Assembly: GCA_943735955.1 (NCBI GenBank)
Contig: OX030955.1
Location: 13,171,383 to 13,235,382 of the forward strand
DNA: 64,000 nt
Origin: Piscicola geometra
Taxonomy: Eukaryota; Annelida; Clitellata; Hirudinida; Piscicolidae
Direction of reading: 5' to 3'
Shown: one piece after another, positions 1-13,200 of the stretch
How the letters are laid out: each line of letters begins with the position of its first letter
Position numbering within the stretch: the first letter of the stretch is position 1
Position numbers and translations under genes: made by a program
The notes under the pieces: generated by a model
The model's input: only the letters and a program-made list of their open reading frames with translations
What the model was told of the DNA's origin: nothing
Database searches by the model: none

Positions 1-1
1 T

Positions 2-3000
2 GTATTAATGATTACAACAGAATCAACAAGTGTGCCAACTGCTGTATCGACAACAGTGCCGACTACTGTATCAATGATGACAACAGAATCAACAAGTGTG
101 CCAACTGCTGTATCGACAACAGTGCCGACTATTGTATCAATGATGACAACAGAATCAACAAGTGTGCCAACAACTGTATCGACAACAGTGCCGACTACTG
201 TATCAATGATGAAAACAGAATCAACAAGTGTGCCAACTGCTGTATCGACAACAGTGCCGACTACTGTATCAATGATGACAACAGAATCCACAAGTGTGCC
301 AACTGCTGTATCGACAACAGTGCCGACTACTGTATCAATGATGACAACAGAATCAACAAGTGTGCCAACTGCTGTATCGACAACAGGGCCGACTACTGTA
401 TCAATGATGACAACAGAATCAACAAGTGTGCCAACTGCTGTATCGACAACAGTGCCGACTACTGTATTAATGATTACAACAGAATCAACAAGTGTGCCAA
501 CTGCTGTATCGACAACAGTGCCGACTACTGTATCAATGATGACAACAGAATCAACAAGTGTGCCAACTGCTGTATCGACAACAGTGCCGACTATTGTATC
601 AATGATGACAACAGAATCAACAAGTGTGCCAACAACTGTATCGACAACAGTGCCGACTACTGTATCAATGATGAAAACAGAATCAACAAGTGTGCCAACT
701 GCTGTATCGACAACAGTGCCGACTACTGTATCAATGATGACAACAGAATCAACAAGTGTGCCAACTGCTGTATCGACAACAGCGCCGACTACTGTATCAA
801 TGATGACAACAGAATCAACAAGTGTGCCAACTGCTGTATCGACAACAGTGCCGACTACTGTATCAATGATGACAACAGAATCAACAAGTGTGCCAACTGC
901 TGTATCGACAACAGTGCCGAATACTGTATCAATGATGACAACAGAATCAACAAGTGTGCCAACTGCTGTATCGACAACAGTGCCGACTACTGTATTAATG
1001 ATGACAACAGAATCAACAAGTGTGCCAACTGCTGTATCGACAACAGTGCCGACTACTGTATCAATGATGACAACAGAATCAACAAGTGTGCCAACTGCTG
1101 TATCGACAGCAGTGCCGACTACTGTATCAATGATGACAACAGAATCAACAAGTGTGCCAACAACTGTATCGACAACAGTGTCGACTATTGTATCAATGAT
1201 GACAACAGAATCAACAAGTGTGCCAACTGCTGTATCGACAACAGTGCCGACTACTGTATCAATGATGACAACAGAATCAACAAGTGTGCCAACTGCTGTA
1301 TCGACAACAGTGCCGACTACTGTATCAATGATGATAACAGAATCAACAAGTGTGCCAACTGCTGTATCGACAACAGTGCCGACTACTGTATCAATGATGA
1401 CAACAGAATCAACAAGTGTGCCAACAACTGTATCGACAACAGTGCCGACTACTGTATCAATGATGAAAACAGAATCAACAAGTGTGCCAACTGCTGTATC
1501 GACAACAGTGCCGACTACTGTATCAATGATGACAACAGAATCAACAAGTGTGCCAACTGCTGTATCGACAACAGCGCCGACTACTGTATCAATGATGACA
1601 ACAGAATCAACAAGTGTGCCAACTGCTGTATCGACAACAGTGCCGACTACTGTATCAATGATGACAACAGAATCAACAAGTGTGCCAACTGCTGTATCGA
1701 CAACAGTGCCGAATACTGTATCAATGATGACAACAGAATCAACAAGTGTGCCAACTGCTGTATCGACAACAGTGCCGACTACTGTATTAATGATGACAAC
1801 AGAATCAACAAGTGTGCCAACTGCTGTATCGACAACAGTGCCGACTACTGTATCAATGATGACAACAGAATCAACAAGTGTGCCAACTGCTGTATCGACA
1901 GCAGTGCCGACTACTGTATCAATGATGACAACAGAATCAACAAGTGTGCCAACAACTGTATCGACAACAGTGTCGACTATTGTATCAATGATGACAACAG
2001 AATCAACAAGTGTGCCAACTGCTGTATCGACAACAGTGCCGACTACTGTATCAATGATGACAACAGAATCAACAAGTGTGCCAACTGCTGTATCGACAAC
2101 AGTGCCGACTACTGTATCAATGATGATAACAGAATCAACAAGTGTGCCAACTGCTGTATCGACAACAGTGCCGACTACTGTATCAATGATGACAACAGAA
2201 TCAACAAGTGTGCCAACTGCTGTATCGACAACAGTGCCGACTACTGTATCAATGATGACAACAGAATCAACAAGTGTGCCAACTGCTGTATCGACAACAG
2301 CGCCGACTACTGTATCAATGATGACAACAGAATCAACAAGTGTGCCAACAGCTGTATCGACAACAGTGCCGACTACTGTATCAATGATGAAAACAGAATC
2401 AACAAGTGTGCCAACTGCTGTATCGACAACAGTGCCGACTACTGTATCAATGATGACAACAGAATCAACAAGTGTGCCAACTGCTGTATCGACAACAGTG
2501 CCGACTACTGTATCAATGATGATAACAGAATCAACAAGTGTGCCAACTGCTGTATCGACAACAGTGCCGACTACTGTATCAATGATGACAACAGAATCAA
2601 CAAGTGTGCCAACTGCTGTATCGACAACAGTGCCGACTACTGTATCAATGATGACAACAGAATCAACAAGTGTGCCAACTGCTGTATCGACAACAGCGCC
2701 GACTACTGTATCAATGATGACAACAGAATCAACAAGTGTGCCAACTGCTGTATCGACAACAGTGCTGACTACTGTATCAATGATGACAACAGAATCAACA
2801 AGTGTGCCAACTGCTGTATCGACAACAGCGCCGACTACTGTATCAATGATGACAACAGAATCAACGAGTGTGCCAACTGCTGTATCGACAACAGTGCCGA
2901 CTACTGTATCAATGATGACAACAGAATCAACAAGTGTGCCAACTGCTGTATCGACAACAGTGCCGACTACTGTATCAATGATGACAACAGAATCAACAAG

Positions 3001-6000
3001 TGTGCCAACTGCTGTATCGACAACAGTGCCGACTACTGTATCAATGATGACAACAGAATCAACAAGTGTGCCAACTGCTGTATCGACAACAGTGCCGACT
3101 ACTGTATCAATGATGACAACAGAATCAACAAGTGTGCCAACTGCTGTATCGACAACAGTGCCGACTACTGTATCAATTATGACAACAGAATCAACAAGTG
3201 TGCCAACTGCTGTATCGACAACAGTGCCGACTACTGTATCAATGATGACAACAGAATCAACAAGTGTGCCAACTGCTGTATCGACAACAGCGCCGACTAC
3301 TGTATCAATGCTGACAACAGAATCAACAAGTGTGCCAACTGCTGTATCGACAACAGTGCCGACTACTGTATCAATGATGACAACAGAATCAACAAATGTG
3401 CCAACTGCTGTATCGACAACAGTGCCGACTACTGTATCAATGATGACAACAGAATCAACAAGTGTGCCAACTGCTGTATCGACAACAGCGCCGACTACTG
3501 TATCAATGATGACAACAGAATCAACAAGTGTGCCAACTGCTGTATCGACAACAGCGCCGACTACTGTATCAATGATGACAACAGAATCAACGAGTATGCC
3601 AACTGCTGTATCGACAACAGTGCCGACTACTGTATCAATGATGACAACAGAATCAACAAGTGTGCCAACTGCTGTATCGACAACAGTGCCGACTACTGTA
3701 TCAATGATGACAACAGAATCAACAAGTGTGCCAACTGCTGTATCGACAACAGTGCCGACTACTGTATCAATGATGACAACAGAATCAACAAGTGTGCCAA
3801 CAACTGTATCGACAACAGTGCCGACTACTGTATCAATGATGAAAACAGAATCAACAAGTGTGCCAACTGCTGTATCGACAACAGTGCCGACTATTGTATC
3901 AATGATGAAAACAGAATCAACAAGTGTGCCAACTGCTGTAACGACAACAGTGCTGACTATTGTATCAATGATGACAACAGAATCAACAAGTGTGCCAACT
4001 GCTGTATCGACAACAGTGCCGACTACTGTATCAATGATGACAACAGAATCAACAAGTGTGCCAACTGCTGTATCGACAACAGTGCCGACTACTGTATCAA
4101 TGATGACAACAGAATCAACAAGTGTGCTAACTGCTGTATCGACAACAGTGCCGACTACTGTATCAATGATGAAAACAGAATCAACAAGTGTGCCAACTGC
4201 TGTATCGACAACAGTGCCGACTACTGTATCAATGATGAAAACAGAATCAACAAGTGTGCCAACTGCTGTATCGACAACAGTGCCGACTACTGTATCAATG
4301 ATGACAACAGAATCAACAAGTGTGCCAACTGCTGTATCGACAACAGTGCCGACTATTGTATCAATGATGAAAACAGAATCAACAAGTGTGCCAACTGCTG
4401 TAACGACAACAGTGCTGACTATTGTATCAATGATGACAACAGAATCAACAAGTGTGCCAACTGCTGTATCGACAACAGTGCCGACTACTGTATCAATGAT
4501 GACAACAGAATCAACAAGTGTGCCAACTGCTGTATCGACAACAGTGCCGACTACTGTATCAATGATGACAACAGAATCAACAAGTGTGCCAACTGCTGTA
4601 TCGACAACAGTGCCGACTACTGTATCAATGATGACAACAGAATCAACAAGTGTGCCAACTGCTGTATCGACAACAGTGCCGACTACTGTATCAATGATGA
4701 CAACAGAATCAACAAGTGTGCCAACTGCTGTATCGACAACAGTGCCGACTACTGTATCAATGATGACAACAGAATCAACAAGTGTGCCAACTGCTGTATC
4801 GACAACAGTGCCGACTACTGTATCAATGATGACAACAGAATCAACGAGTGTGCCAACTGCTGTATCGACAACAGTGCCGACTACTGTATCAATGATGACA
4901 ACAGAATCAACAAGTGTGCTAACTGCTGTATCGACAACAGTGCCGACTACTGTATCAATGATGAAAACAGAATCAACAAGTGTGCCAACTGCTGTATCGA
5001 CAACAGTGCCGACTACTGTATCAATGATGAAAACAGAATCAACAAGTGTGCCAACTGCTGTATCGACAACAGTGCCGACTACTGTATCAATGATGACAAC
5101 AGAATCAACAAGTGTGCCAACTGCTGTATCGACAACAGTGCCGACTACTGTATCAATGATGATAACAGAATCAACAAGTGTGCCAACTGCTGTATCGACA
5201 ACAGTGCCGACTACTGTATCAATGATGACAACAGAATCAACAAGTGTGCCAACTGCTGTATCGACAACAGTGCTGACTACTGTATCAATGATGACAACAG
5301 AATCAACAAGTGTGCCAACTGCTGTATCGACAACAGCGCCGACTACTGTATCAATGATGACAACAGAATCAACAAGTGTGCCAACTGCTGTATCGACAAC
5401 AGTGCTGACTACTGTATCAATGATGACAACAGAATCAACAAGTGTGCCAACTGCTGTATCGACAACAGCGCCGACTACTGTATCAATGATGACAACAGAA
5501 TCAACGAGTGTGCCAACTGCTGTATCGACAACAGTGCCGACTACTGTATCAATGATGACAACAGAATCAACAAGTGTGCCAACTGCTGTATCGACAACAG
5601 TGCCGACTACTGTATCAATGATGACAACAGAATCAACAAGTGTGCCAACTGCTGTATCGACAACAGTGCCGACTACTGTATCAATGATGACAACAGAATC
5701 AACAAGTGTGCCAACAACTGTATCGACAACATTGCCGACTACTGTATCAATGATGAAAACAGAATCAACAAGTGTGCCAACTGCTGTATCGACAACAGTG
5801 CCGACTACTGTATCAATGATGAAAACAGAATCAACAAGTGTGCCAACTGCTGTAACGACAAAAGTGCCGACTATTGTATCAATGATGAAAACAGAATCAA
5901 CAAGTGTGCCAACTGCTGTATCGACAACAGTGCCGACTACTGTATCAATGATGACAACAGAATCAACAAGTGTGCCAACTGCTGTATCGACAACAGTGCT

Positions 6001-9000
6001 GACTACTGTATCAATGATGACAACAGAATCAACAAGTGTGCCAACTGCTGTATCGACAACAGCGCCGACTACTGTATCAATGATGACAACAGAATCAACA
6101 AGTGTGCCAACTGCTGTAACGACAAAAGTGCCGACTATTGTATCAATGATGAAAACAGAATCAACAAGTGTGCCAACTGCTGTATCGACAACAGTGCCGA
6201 CTATTGTATCAATGATGACAACAGAATCAACAAGTGTGCCAACTGCTGTATCGACAACAGTGCCGACTACTGTATCAATGATGACAACAGAATCAACAAG
6301 TGTGCCAACTGCTGTATCGACAACAGTGCTGACTACTGTATCAATGATGACAACAGAATCAACAAGTGTGCCAACTGCTGTATCGACAACAGCGCCGACT
6401 ACTGTATCAATGATGACAACAGAATCAACAAGTGTGCCAACTGCTGTATCGACAACAGTGCTGACTACTGTATCAATGATGACAACAGAATCAACAAGTG
6501 TGCCAACTGCTGTATCGACAACAGCGCCGACTACTGTATCAATGATGACAACAGAATCAACGAGTGTGCCAACTGCTGTATCGACAACAGTGCCGACTAC
6601 TGTATCAATGATGACAACAGAATCAACAAGTGTGCCAACTGCTGTATCGACAACAGTGCCGACTACTGTATCAATGATGACAACAGAATCAACAAGTGTG
6701 CCAACTGCTGTATCGACAACAGTGCCGACTACTGTATCAATGATGACAACAGAATCAACAAGTGTGCCAACAACTGTATCGACAACATTGCCGACTACTG
6801 TATCAATGATGACAACAGAATCAACAAGTGTGCCAACAACTGTATCGACAACATTGCCGACTACTGTATCAATGATGAAAACAGAATCAACAAGTGTGCC
6901 AACTGCTGTATCGACAACAGTGCCGACTACTGTATCAATGATGAAAACAGAATCAACAAGTGTGCCAACTGCTGTAACGACAAAAGTGCCGACTATTGTA
7001 TCAATGATGACAACAGAATCAACAAGTGTGCCAACTGCTGTATCGACAACAGTGCCGACTACTGTATCAATGATGACAACAGAATCAACAAGTGTGCCAA
7101 CTGCTGTATTGACAACAGTGCCGACTACTGTATCAATGATGACAACAGAATCAACAAGTGTGCCAACTGCTGTATCGACAACAGTGCCGACTACTGTATC
7201 AATGATGACAACAGAATCAACAAGTGTGCCAACTGCTTTATCGACAACAGTGCCGACTACTGTATCAATGATGACAACAGAATCAACAAGTGTGCCAACT
7301 GCTGTATCGACAACAGCGCCGACTACTGTATCAATGATGACAACAGAATCAACAAGTGTGCCAACTGCTGTATCGACAACAGTGCCGACTACTGTATCAA
7401 TGATGACAACAGAATCAACAAGTGTGCCAACTGCTGTATCGACAACAGTGCCGACTACTGTATCAATGATGACAACAGAATCAACAAGTGTGCCAACTGC
7501 TGTATCGACAACAGTGCTGACTACTGTATCAATGATGACAACAGAATCAACAAGTGTGCCAACTGCTGTATCGACAACAGCGCCGACTACTGTATCAATG
7601 ATGACAACAGAATCAACAAGTGTGCCAACTGCTGTATCGACAACAGTGCTGACTACTGTATCAATGATGACAACAGAATCAACAAGTGTGCCAACTGCTG
7701 TATCGACAACAGCGCCGACTACTCTATCAATGATGACAACAGAATCAACGAGTGTGCCAACTGCTGTATCGACAACAGTGCCGACTACTGTATCAATGAT
7801 GACAACAGAATCAACAAGTGTGCCAACTGCTGTATCGACAACAGTGCCGACTACTGTATCAATGATGACAACAGAATCAACAAGTGTGCCAACTGCTGTA
7901 TCGACAACAGTGCCGACTACTGTATCAATGATGACAACAGAATCAACAAGTGTGCCAACAACTGTATCGACAACATTGCCGACTACTGTATCAATGATGA
8001 AAACAGAATCAACAAGTGTGCCAACTGCTGTATCGACAACAGTGCCGACTACTGTATCAATGATGAAAACAGAATCAACAAGTGTGCCAACTGCTGTAAC
8101 GACAAAAGTGCCGACTATTGTATCAATGATGACAACAGAATCAACAAGTGTGCCAACTGCTGTATCGACAACAGTGCCGACTACTGTATCAATGATGACA
8201 ACAGAATCAACAAGTGTGCCAACTGCTGTATCGACAACAGTGCCGACTACTGTATCAATGATGACAACAGAATCAACGAGTGTGCCAACTGCTGTATCGA
8301 CAACAGTGCCGACTACTGTATCAATGATGACAACAGAATCAACAAGTGTGCTAACTGCTGTATCGACAACAGTGCCGACTACTGTATCAATGATGAAAAC
8401 AGAATCAACAAGTGTGCCAACTGCTGTATCGACAACAGTGCCGACTACTGTATCAATGATGAAAACAGAATCAACAAGTGTGCCAACTGCTGTATCGACA
8501 ACAGTGCCGACTACTGTATCAATGATGACAACAGAATCAACAAGTGTGCCAACTGCTGTATCGACAACAGTGCCGACTACTGTATCAATGATGATAACAG
8601 AATCAACAAGTGTGCCAACTGCTGTATCGACAACAGTGCCGACTACTGTATCAATGATGACAACAGAATCAACAAGTGTGCCAACTGCTGTATCAACAAC
8701 AGTGCTGACTACTGTATCAATGATGACAACAGAATCAACAAGTGTGCCAACTGCTGTATCGACAACAGCGCCGACTACTGTATCAATGATGACAACAGAA
8801 TCAACAAGTGTGCCAACTGCTGTATCGACAACAGTGCTGACTACTGTATCAATGATGACAACAGAATCAACAAGTGTGCCAACTGCTGTATCGACAACAG
8901 CGCCGACTACTGTATCAATGATGACAACAGAATCAACGAGTGTGCCAACTGCTGTATCGACAACAGTGCCGACTACTGTATCAATGATGACAACAGAATC

Positions 9001-12000
9001 AACAAGTGTGCCAACTGCTGTATCGACAACAGTGCCGACTACTGTATCAATGATGACAACAGAATCAACAAGTGTGCCAACTGCTGTATCGACAACAGTG
9101 CCGACTACTGTATCAATGATGACAACAGAATCAACAAGTGTGCCAACAACTGTATCGACAACATTGCCGACTACTGTATCAATGATGAAAACAGAATCAA
9201 CAAGTGTGCCAACTGCTGTATCGACAACAGTGCCGACTACTGTATCAATGATGAAAACAGAATCAACAAGTGTGCCAACTGCTGTAACGACAAAAGTGCC
9301 GACTATTGTATCAATGATGAAAACAGAATCAACAAGTGTGCCAACTGCTGTATCGACAACAGTGCCGACTACTGTATCAATGATGACAACAGAATCAACA
9401 AGTGTGCCAACTGCTGTATCGACAACAGTGCTGACTACTGTATCAATGATGACAACAGAATCAACAAGTGTGCCAACTGCTGTATCGACAACAGCGCCGA
9501 CTACTGTATCAATGATGACAACAGAATCAACAAGTGTGCCAACTGCTGTAACGACAAAAGTGCCGACTATTGTATCAATGATGAAAACAGAATCAACAAG
9601 TGTGCCAACTGCTGTATCGACAACAGTGCCGACTATTGTATCAATGATGACAACAGAATCAACAAGTGTGCCAACTGCTGTATCGACAACAGTGCCGACT
9701 ACTGTATCAATGATGACAACAGAATCAACAAGTGTGCCAACTGCTGTATCGACAACAGTGCTGACTACTGTATCAATGATGACAACAGAATCAACAAGTG
9801 TGCCAACTGCTGTATCGACAACAGCGCCGACTACTGTATCAATGATGACAACAGAATCAACAAGTGTGCCAACTGCTGTATCGACAACAGTGCTGACTAC
9901 TGTATCAATGATGACAACAGAATCAACAAGTGTGCCAACTGCTGTATCGACAACAGCGCCGACTACTGTATCAATGATGACAACAGAATCAACGAGTGTG
10001 CCAACTGCTGTATCGACAACAGTGCCGACTACTGTATCAATGATGACAACAGAATCAACAAGTGTGCCAACTGCTGTATCGACAACAGTGCCGACTACTG
10101 TATCAATGATGACAACAGAATCAACAAGTGTGCCAACTGCTGTATCGACAACAGTGCCGACTACTGTATCAATGATGACAACAGAATCAACAAGTGTGCC
10201 AACAACTGTATCGACAACATTGCCGACTACTGTATCAATGATGACAACAGAATCAACAAGTGTGCCAACAACTGTATCGACAACATTGCCGACTACTGTA
10301 TCAATGATGAAAACAGAATCAACAAGTGTGCCAACTGCTGTATCGACAACAGTGCCGACTACTGTATCAATGATGAAAACAGAATCAACAAGTGTGCCAA
10401 CTGCTGTAACGACAAAAGTGCCGACTATTGTATCAATGATGACAACAGAATCAACAAGTGTGCCAACTGCTGTATCGACAACAGTGCCGACTACTGTATC
10501 AATGATGACAACAGAATCAACAAGTGTGCCAACTGCTGTATTGACAACAGTGCCGACTACTGTATCAATGATGACAACAGAATCAACAAGTGTGCCAACT
10601 GCTGTATCGACAACAGTGCCGACTACTGTATCAATGATGACAACAGAATCAACAAGTGTGCCAACTGCTTTATCGACAACAGTGCCGACTACTGTATCAA
10701 TGATGACAACAGAATCAACAAGTGTGCCAACTGCTGTATCGACAACAGCGCCGACTACTGTATCAATGATGACAACAGAATCAACAAGTGTGCCAACTGC
10801 TGTATCGACAACAGTGCCGACTACTGTATCAATGATGACAACAGAATCAACAAGTGTGCCAACTGCTGTATCGACAACAGTGCCGACTACTGTATCAATG
10901 ATGACAACAGAATCAACAAGTGTGCCAACTGCTGTATCGACAACAGTGCTGACTACTGTATCAATGATGACAACAGAATCAACAAGTGTGCCAACTGCTG
11001 TATCGACAACAGCGCCGACTACTGTATCAATGATGACAACAGAATCAACAAGTGTGCCAACTGCTGTATCGACAACAGTGCTGACTACTGTATCAATGAT
11101 GACAACAGAATCAACAAGTGTGCCAACTGCTGTATCGACAACAGCGCCGACTACTCTATCAATGATGACAACAGAATCAACGAGTGTGCCAACTGCTGTA
11201 TCGACAACAGTGCCGACTACTGTATCAATGATGACAACAGAATCAACAAGTGTGCCAACTGCTGTATCGACAACAGTGCCGACTACTGTATCAATGATGA
11301 CAACAGAATCAACAAGTGTGCCAACAACTGTATCGACAACATTGCCGACTACTGTATCAATGATGAAAACAGAATCAACAAGTGTGCCAACTGCTGTATC
11401 GACAACAGTGCCGACTACTGTATCAATGATGAAAACAGAATCAACAAGTGTGCCAACTGCTGTAACGACAAAAGTGCCGACTATTGTATCAATGATGACA
11501 ACAGAATCAACAAGTGTGCCAACTGCTGTATCGACAACAGTGCCGACTACTGTATCAATGATGACAACAGAATCAACAAGTGTGCCAACTGCTGTATCGA
11601 CAACAGTGCCGACTACTGTATCAATGATGACAACAGAATCAACAAGTGTGCCAACTGCTGTATCGACAACAGTGCCGACTACTGTATCAATGATGACAAC
11701 AGAATCAACAAGTGTGCCAACTGCTTTATCGACAACAGTGCCGACTACTGTATCAATGATGACAACAGAATCAACAAGTGTGCCAACTGCTGTATCGACA
11801 ACAGCGCCGACTACTGTATCAATGATGACAACAGAATCAACAAGTGTGCCAACTGCTGTATCGACAACAGTGCCGACTACTGTATCAATGATGACAACAG
11901 AATCAACAAGTGTGCCAACTGCTGTATCGACAACAGCGCCGACTACTGTATCAATGATGACAACAGAATCAACAAGTGTGCCAACTGCTGTATCGACAAC

Positions 12001-13000
12001 AGTGCCGACTACTGTATCAATGATGACAACAGAATCAACAAGTGTGCCAACTGCTGTATCGACAACAGTGCCGACTACTGTATCAATGATGACAACAGAA
12101 TCAACGAGTGTGCCAACTGCTGTATCGACAACAGTGCCGACTACTGTATCAATGATGACAACAGAATCAACAAGTGTGCTAACTGCTGTATCGACAACAG
12201 TGCCGACTACTGTATCAATGATGACAACAGAATCAACAAGTGTGCCAACTGCTGTATCGACAACAGCGCCGACTACTGTATCAATGATGACAACAGAATC
12301 AACAAGTGTGCCAACTGCTGTATCGACAACAGTGCCGACTACTGTATCAATGATGACAACAGAATCAACAAGTGTGCCAACTGCTGTATCGACAACAGTG
12401 CCGACTACTGTATCAATGATGACAACAGAATCAACAAGTGTGCCAACTGCTGTATCGACAACAGTGATGACTACTGTATCAATGATGACAACAGAATCAA
12501 CAAGTGTGCCAACTGCTGTATCGACAACAGCGCCGACTACTGTATCAATGATGACAACAGAATCAACGAGTGTGCCAACTGCTGTATCGACAACAGTGCC
12601 GACTACTGTATCAATGATGACAACAGAATCAACAAGTGTGCCAACTGCTGTATCGACAACAGTGCCGACTACTGTATCAATGATGACAACAGAATCAACA
12701 AGTGTGCCAACTGCTGTATCGACAACAGTGCCGACTACTGTATCAATGATGACAACAGAATCAACAAGTGTGCCAACAACTGTATCGACAACATTGCCGA
12801 CTACTGTATCAATGATGACAACAGAATCAACAAGTGTGCCAACTGCTGTATCGACAACAGCGCCGACTACTGTATCAATGATGACAACAGAATCAACGAG
12901 TGTGCCAACTGCTGTATCGACAACAGTGCCGACTACTGTATCAATGATGACAACAGAATCAACAAGTGTGCCAACTGCTGTATCGACAACAGTGCCGACT
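2..13000 (+). CDS. Mucin-like Thr/Ser/Pro-rich tandem-repeat protein, partial (left part, both ends missing)
   Basis: This frame is open for 4,333 codons and enters from the left edge, so there is no real start: the ATG at 8 is only the first of the ATG-ATG pairs that open each unit. It holds 196 complete 22-residue units plus a partial one running into the gap. The consensus unit is VPTAVSTT, VPTTVSMM, TTESTS: 8 Thr, 4 Ser, 4 Val, 2 Pro, 2 Met, 1 Glu, 1 Ala, with no Cys and no aromatic residue. Known PTS domains of mucins are Ser/Thr/Pro tandem repeats that carry dense O-glycans on secreted or cell-surface proteins, and this repeat fits that class. Recurrent variants include Thr to Lys or Ile after the Met pair, Thr-Ala to Thr-Thr, Val to Ala, Pro to Leu and Ser to Leu. 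No signal peptide, von Willebrand, SEA, chitin-binding or membrane segment is visible. No stop or frameshift occurs before the gap. It could instead be satellite DNA that happens to be open. Confidence 0.6.
8..733 (+). repeat. 7-unit (462-bp) spaced higher-order repeat
   Basis: The block of four marked units at 8-271 recurs at 470-733. In order the units carry ATT for the second Met (Met-Ile), ACT to ATT near the unit end (Pro-Thr-Ile), ACAACT in place of ACTGCT (Thr-Thr), and AAA after the Met pair (Lys). The spacing is 462 bp, or 7 units. The units after the block differ between copies (a Val-to-Gly change in the first, Val-to-Ala in the second), so the match is partial. Confidence 0.85.
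602..2185 (+). repeat. 12-unit (792-bp) tandem higher-order repeat, two copies
   Basis: Copies at 602-1393 and 1394-2185 carry the same ordered series of variant units: Thr-Thr, Lys, Val-to-Ala, a plain unit, Pro-Asn-Thr, Ser-to-Leu at the unit end, a plain unit, Thr-to-Ala, Val-Ser-Thr-Ile, two plain units, and Thr-to-Ile after Met-Met. Marker checks: GAATAC at 919 and 1711, and the unit with ATGATGATA at 1328 and 2120. Both pairs are exactly 792 bp apart. Confidence 0.93.
4690..11490 (+). repeat. 52-unit (3,432-bp) segmental tandem duplication
   Basis: Independent markers repeat at exactly 3,432 bp: the ACG synonym at 4846 and 8278, the CTA variant (tgtgCTAac) near 4920 and 8352, GCTTTA near 7238 and 10670, and ACTCTATC at 7721 and 11153. 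The second copy lacks one unit near 11.2-11.4 kb: the CATTGCC marker at 7975 reappears at 11341 rather than 11407. A further part-copy begins near 11.47 kb and another follows the gap, where GCTTTA near 13708 and CTCTATC at 14191 keep the same 483-bp spacing as 7238 to 7721. Outer boundaries are approximate because the edge units are consensus. Confidence 0.9.
10405..11730 (+). repeat. 16-unit (1,056-bp) spaced repeat nested in the 52-unit duplication
   Basis: The pair consisting of a Ser-to-Thr/Thr-to-Lys unit (ACGACAAAA) followed 261 bp later by GCTTTA occurs ending near 10670 and again near 11726, 1,056 bp or 16 units apart. The same 261-bp pair also occurs from 6977 to 7238 and from 13447 to 13708. 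Limits of the duplicated blocks are estimates. Confidence 0.75.
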
Positions 13001-13200
13001 NNNNNNNNNNNNNNNNNNNNNNNNNNNNNNNNNNNNNNNNNNNNNNNNNNNNNNNNNNNNNNNNNNNNNNNNNNNNNNNNNNNNNNNNNNNNNNNNNNNN
13101 NNNNNNNNNNNNNNNNNNNNNNNNNNNNNNNNNNNNNNNNNNNNNNNNNNNNNNNNNNNNNNNNNNNNNNNNNNNNNNNNNNNNNNNNNNNNNNNNNNNN
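13001..13200. other. Assembly gap (200 N)
   Basis: Exactly 200 undetermined bases lie inside the array. The unit phase before the gap (start 12944) and after it (start 13210) differs by 266 bases, which is 4 units plus 2. The run length is therefore a placeholder, not a measured size. It artificially shifts the reading frame and makes the left reading frame appear to end at 13213. The real missing sequence is probably more units of the same repeat, in unknown number. Confidence 0.97.

Larger units (their letters stand above)
1..13000 (+). repeat. 66-bp tandem repeat array, left segment
   Basis: The consensus unit has 23 A, 16 C, 13 G and 14 T (about 44% GC). Unit starts (ATG ATG) run from 8 to 12944 in exact steps of 66, giving 196 complete units and a 57-base partial unit cut by the gap. 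The first seven bases are the tail of an earlier unit, so the array begins outside the window. Units usually differ from consensus by zero to three substitutions and no indel was found. Each unit contains two related 24-bp pieces, one with GTGCCAACTGCTGTATCG and one with GTGCCGACTACTGTATCA, followed by an 18-bp spacer piece. Confidence 0.98.
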
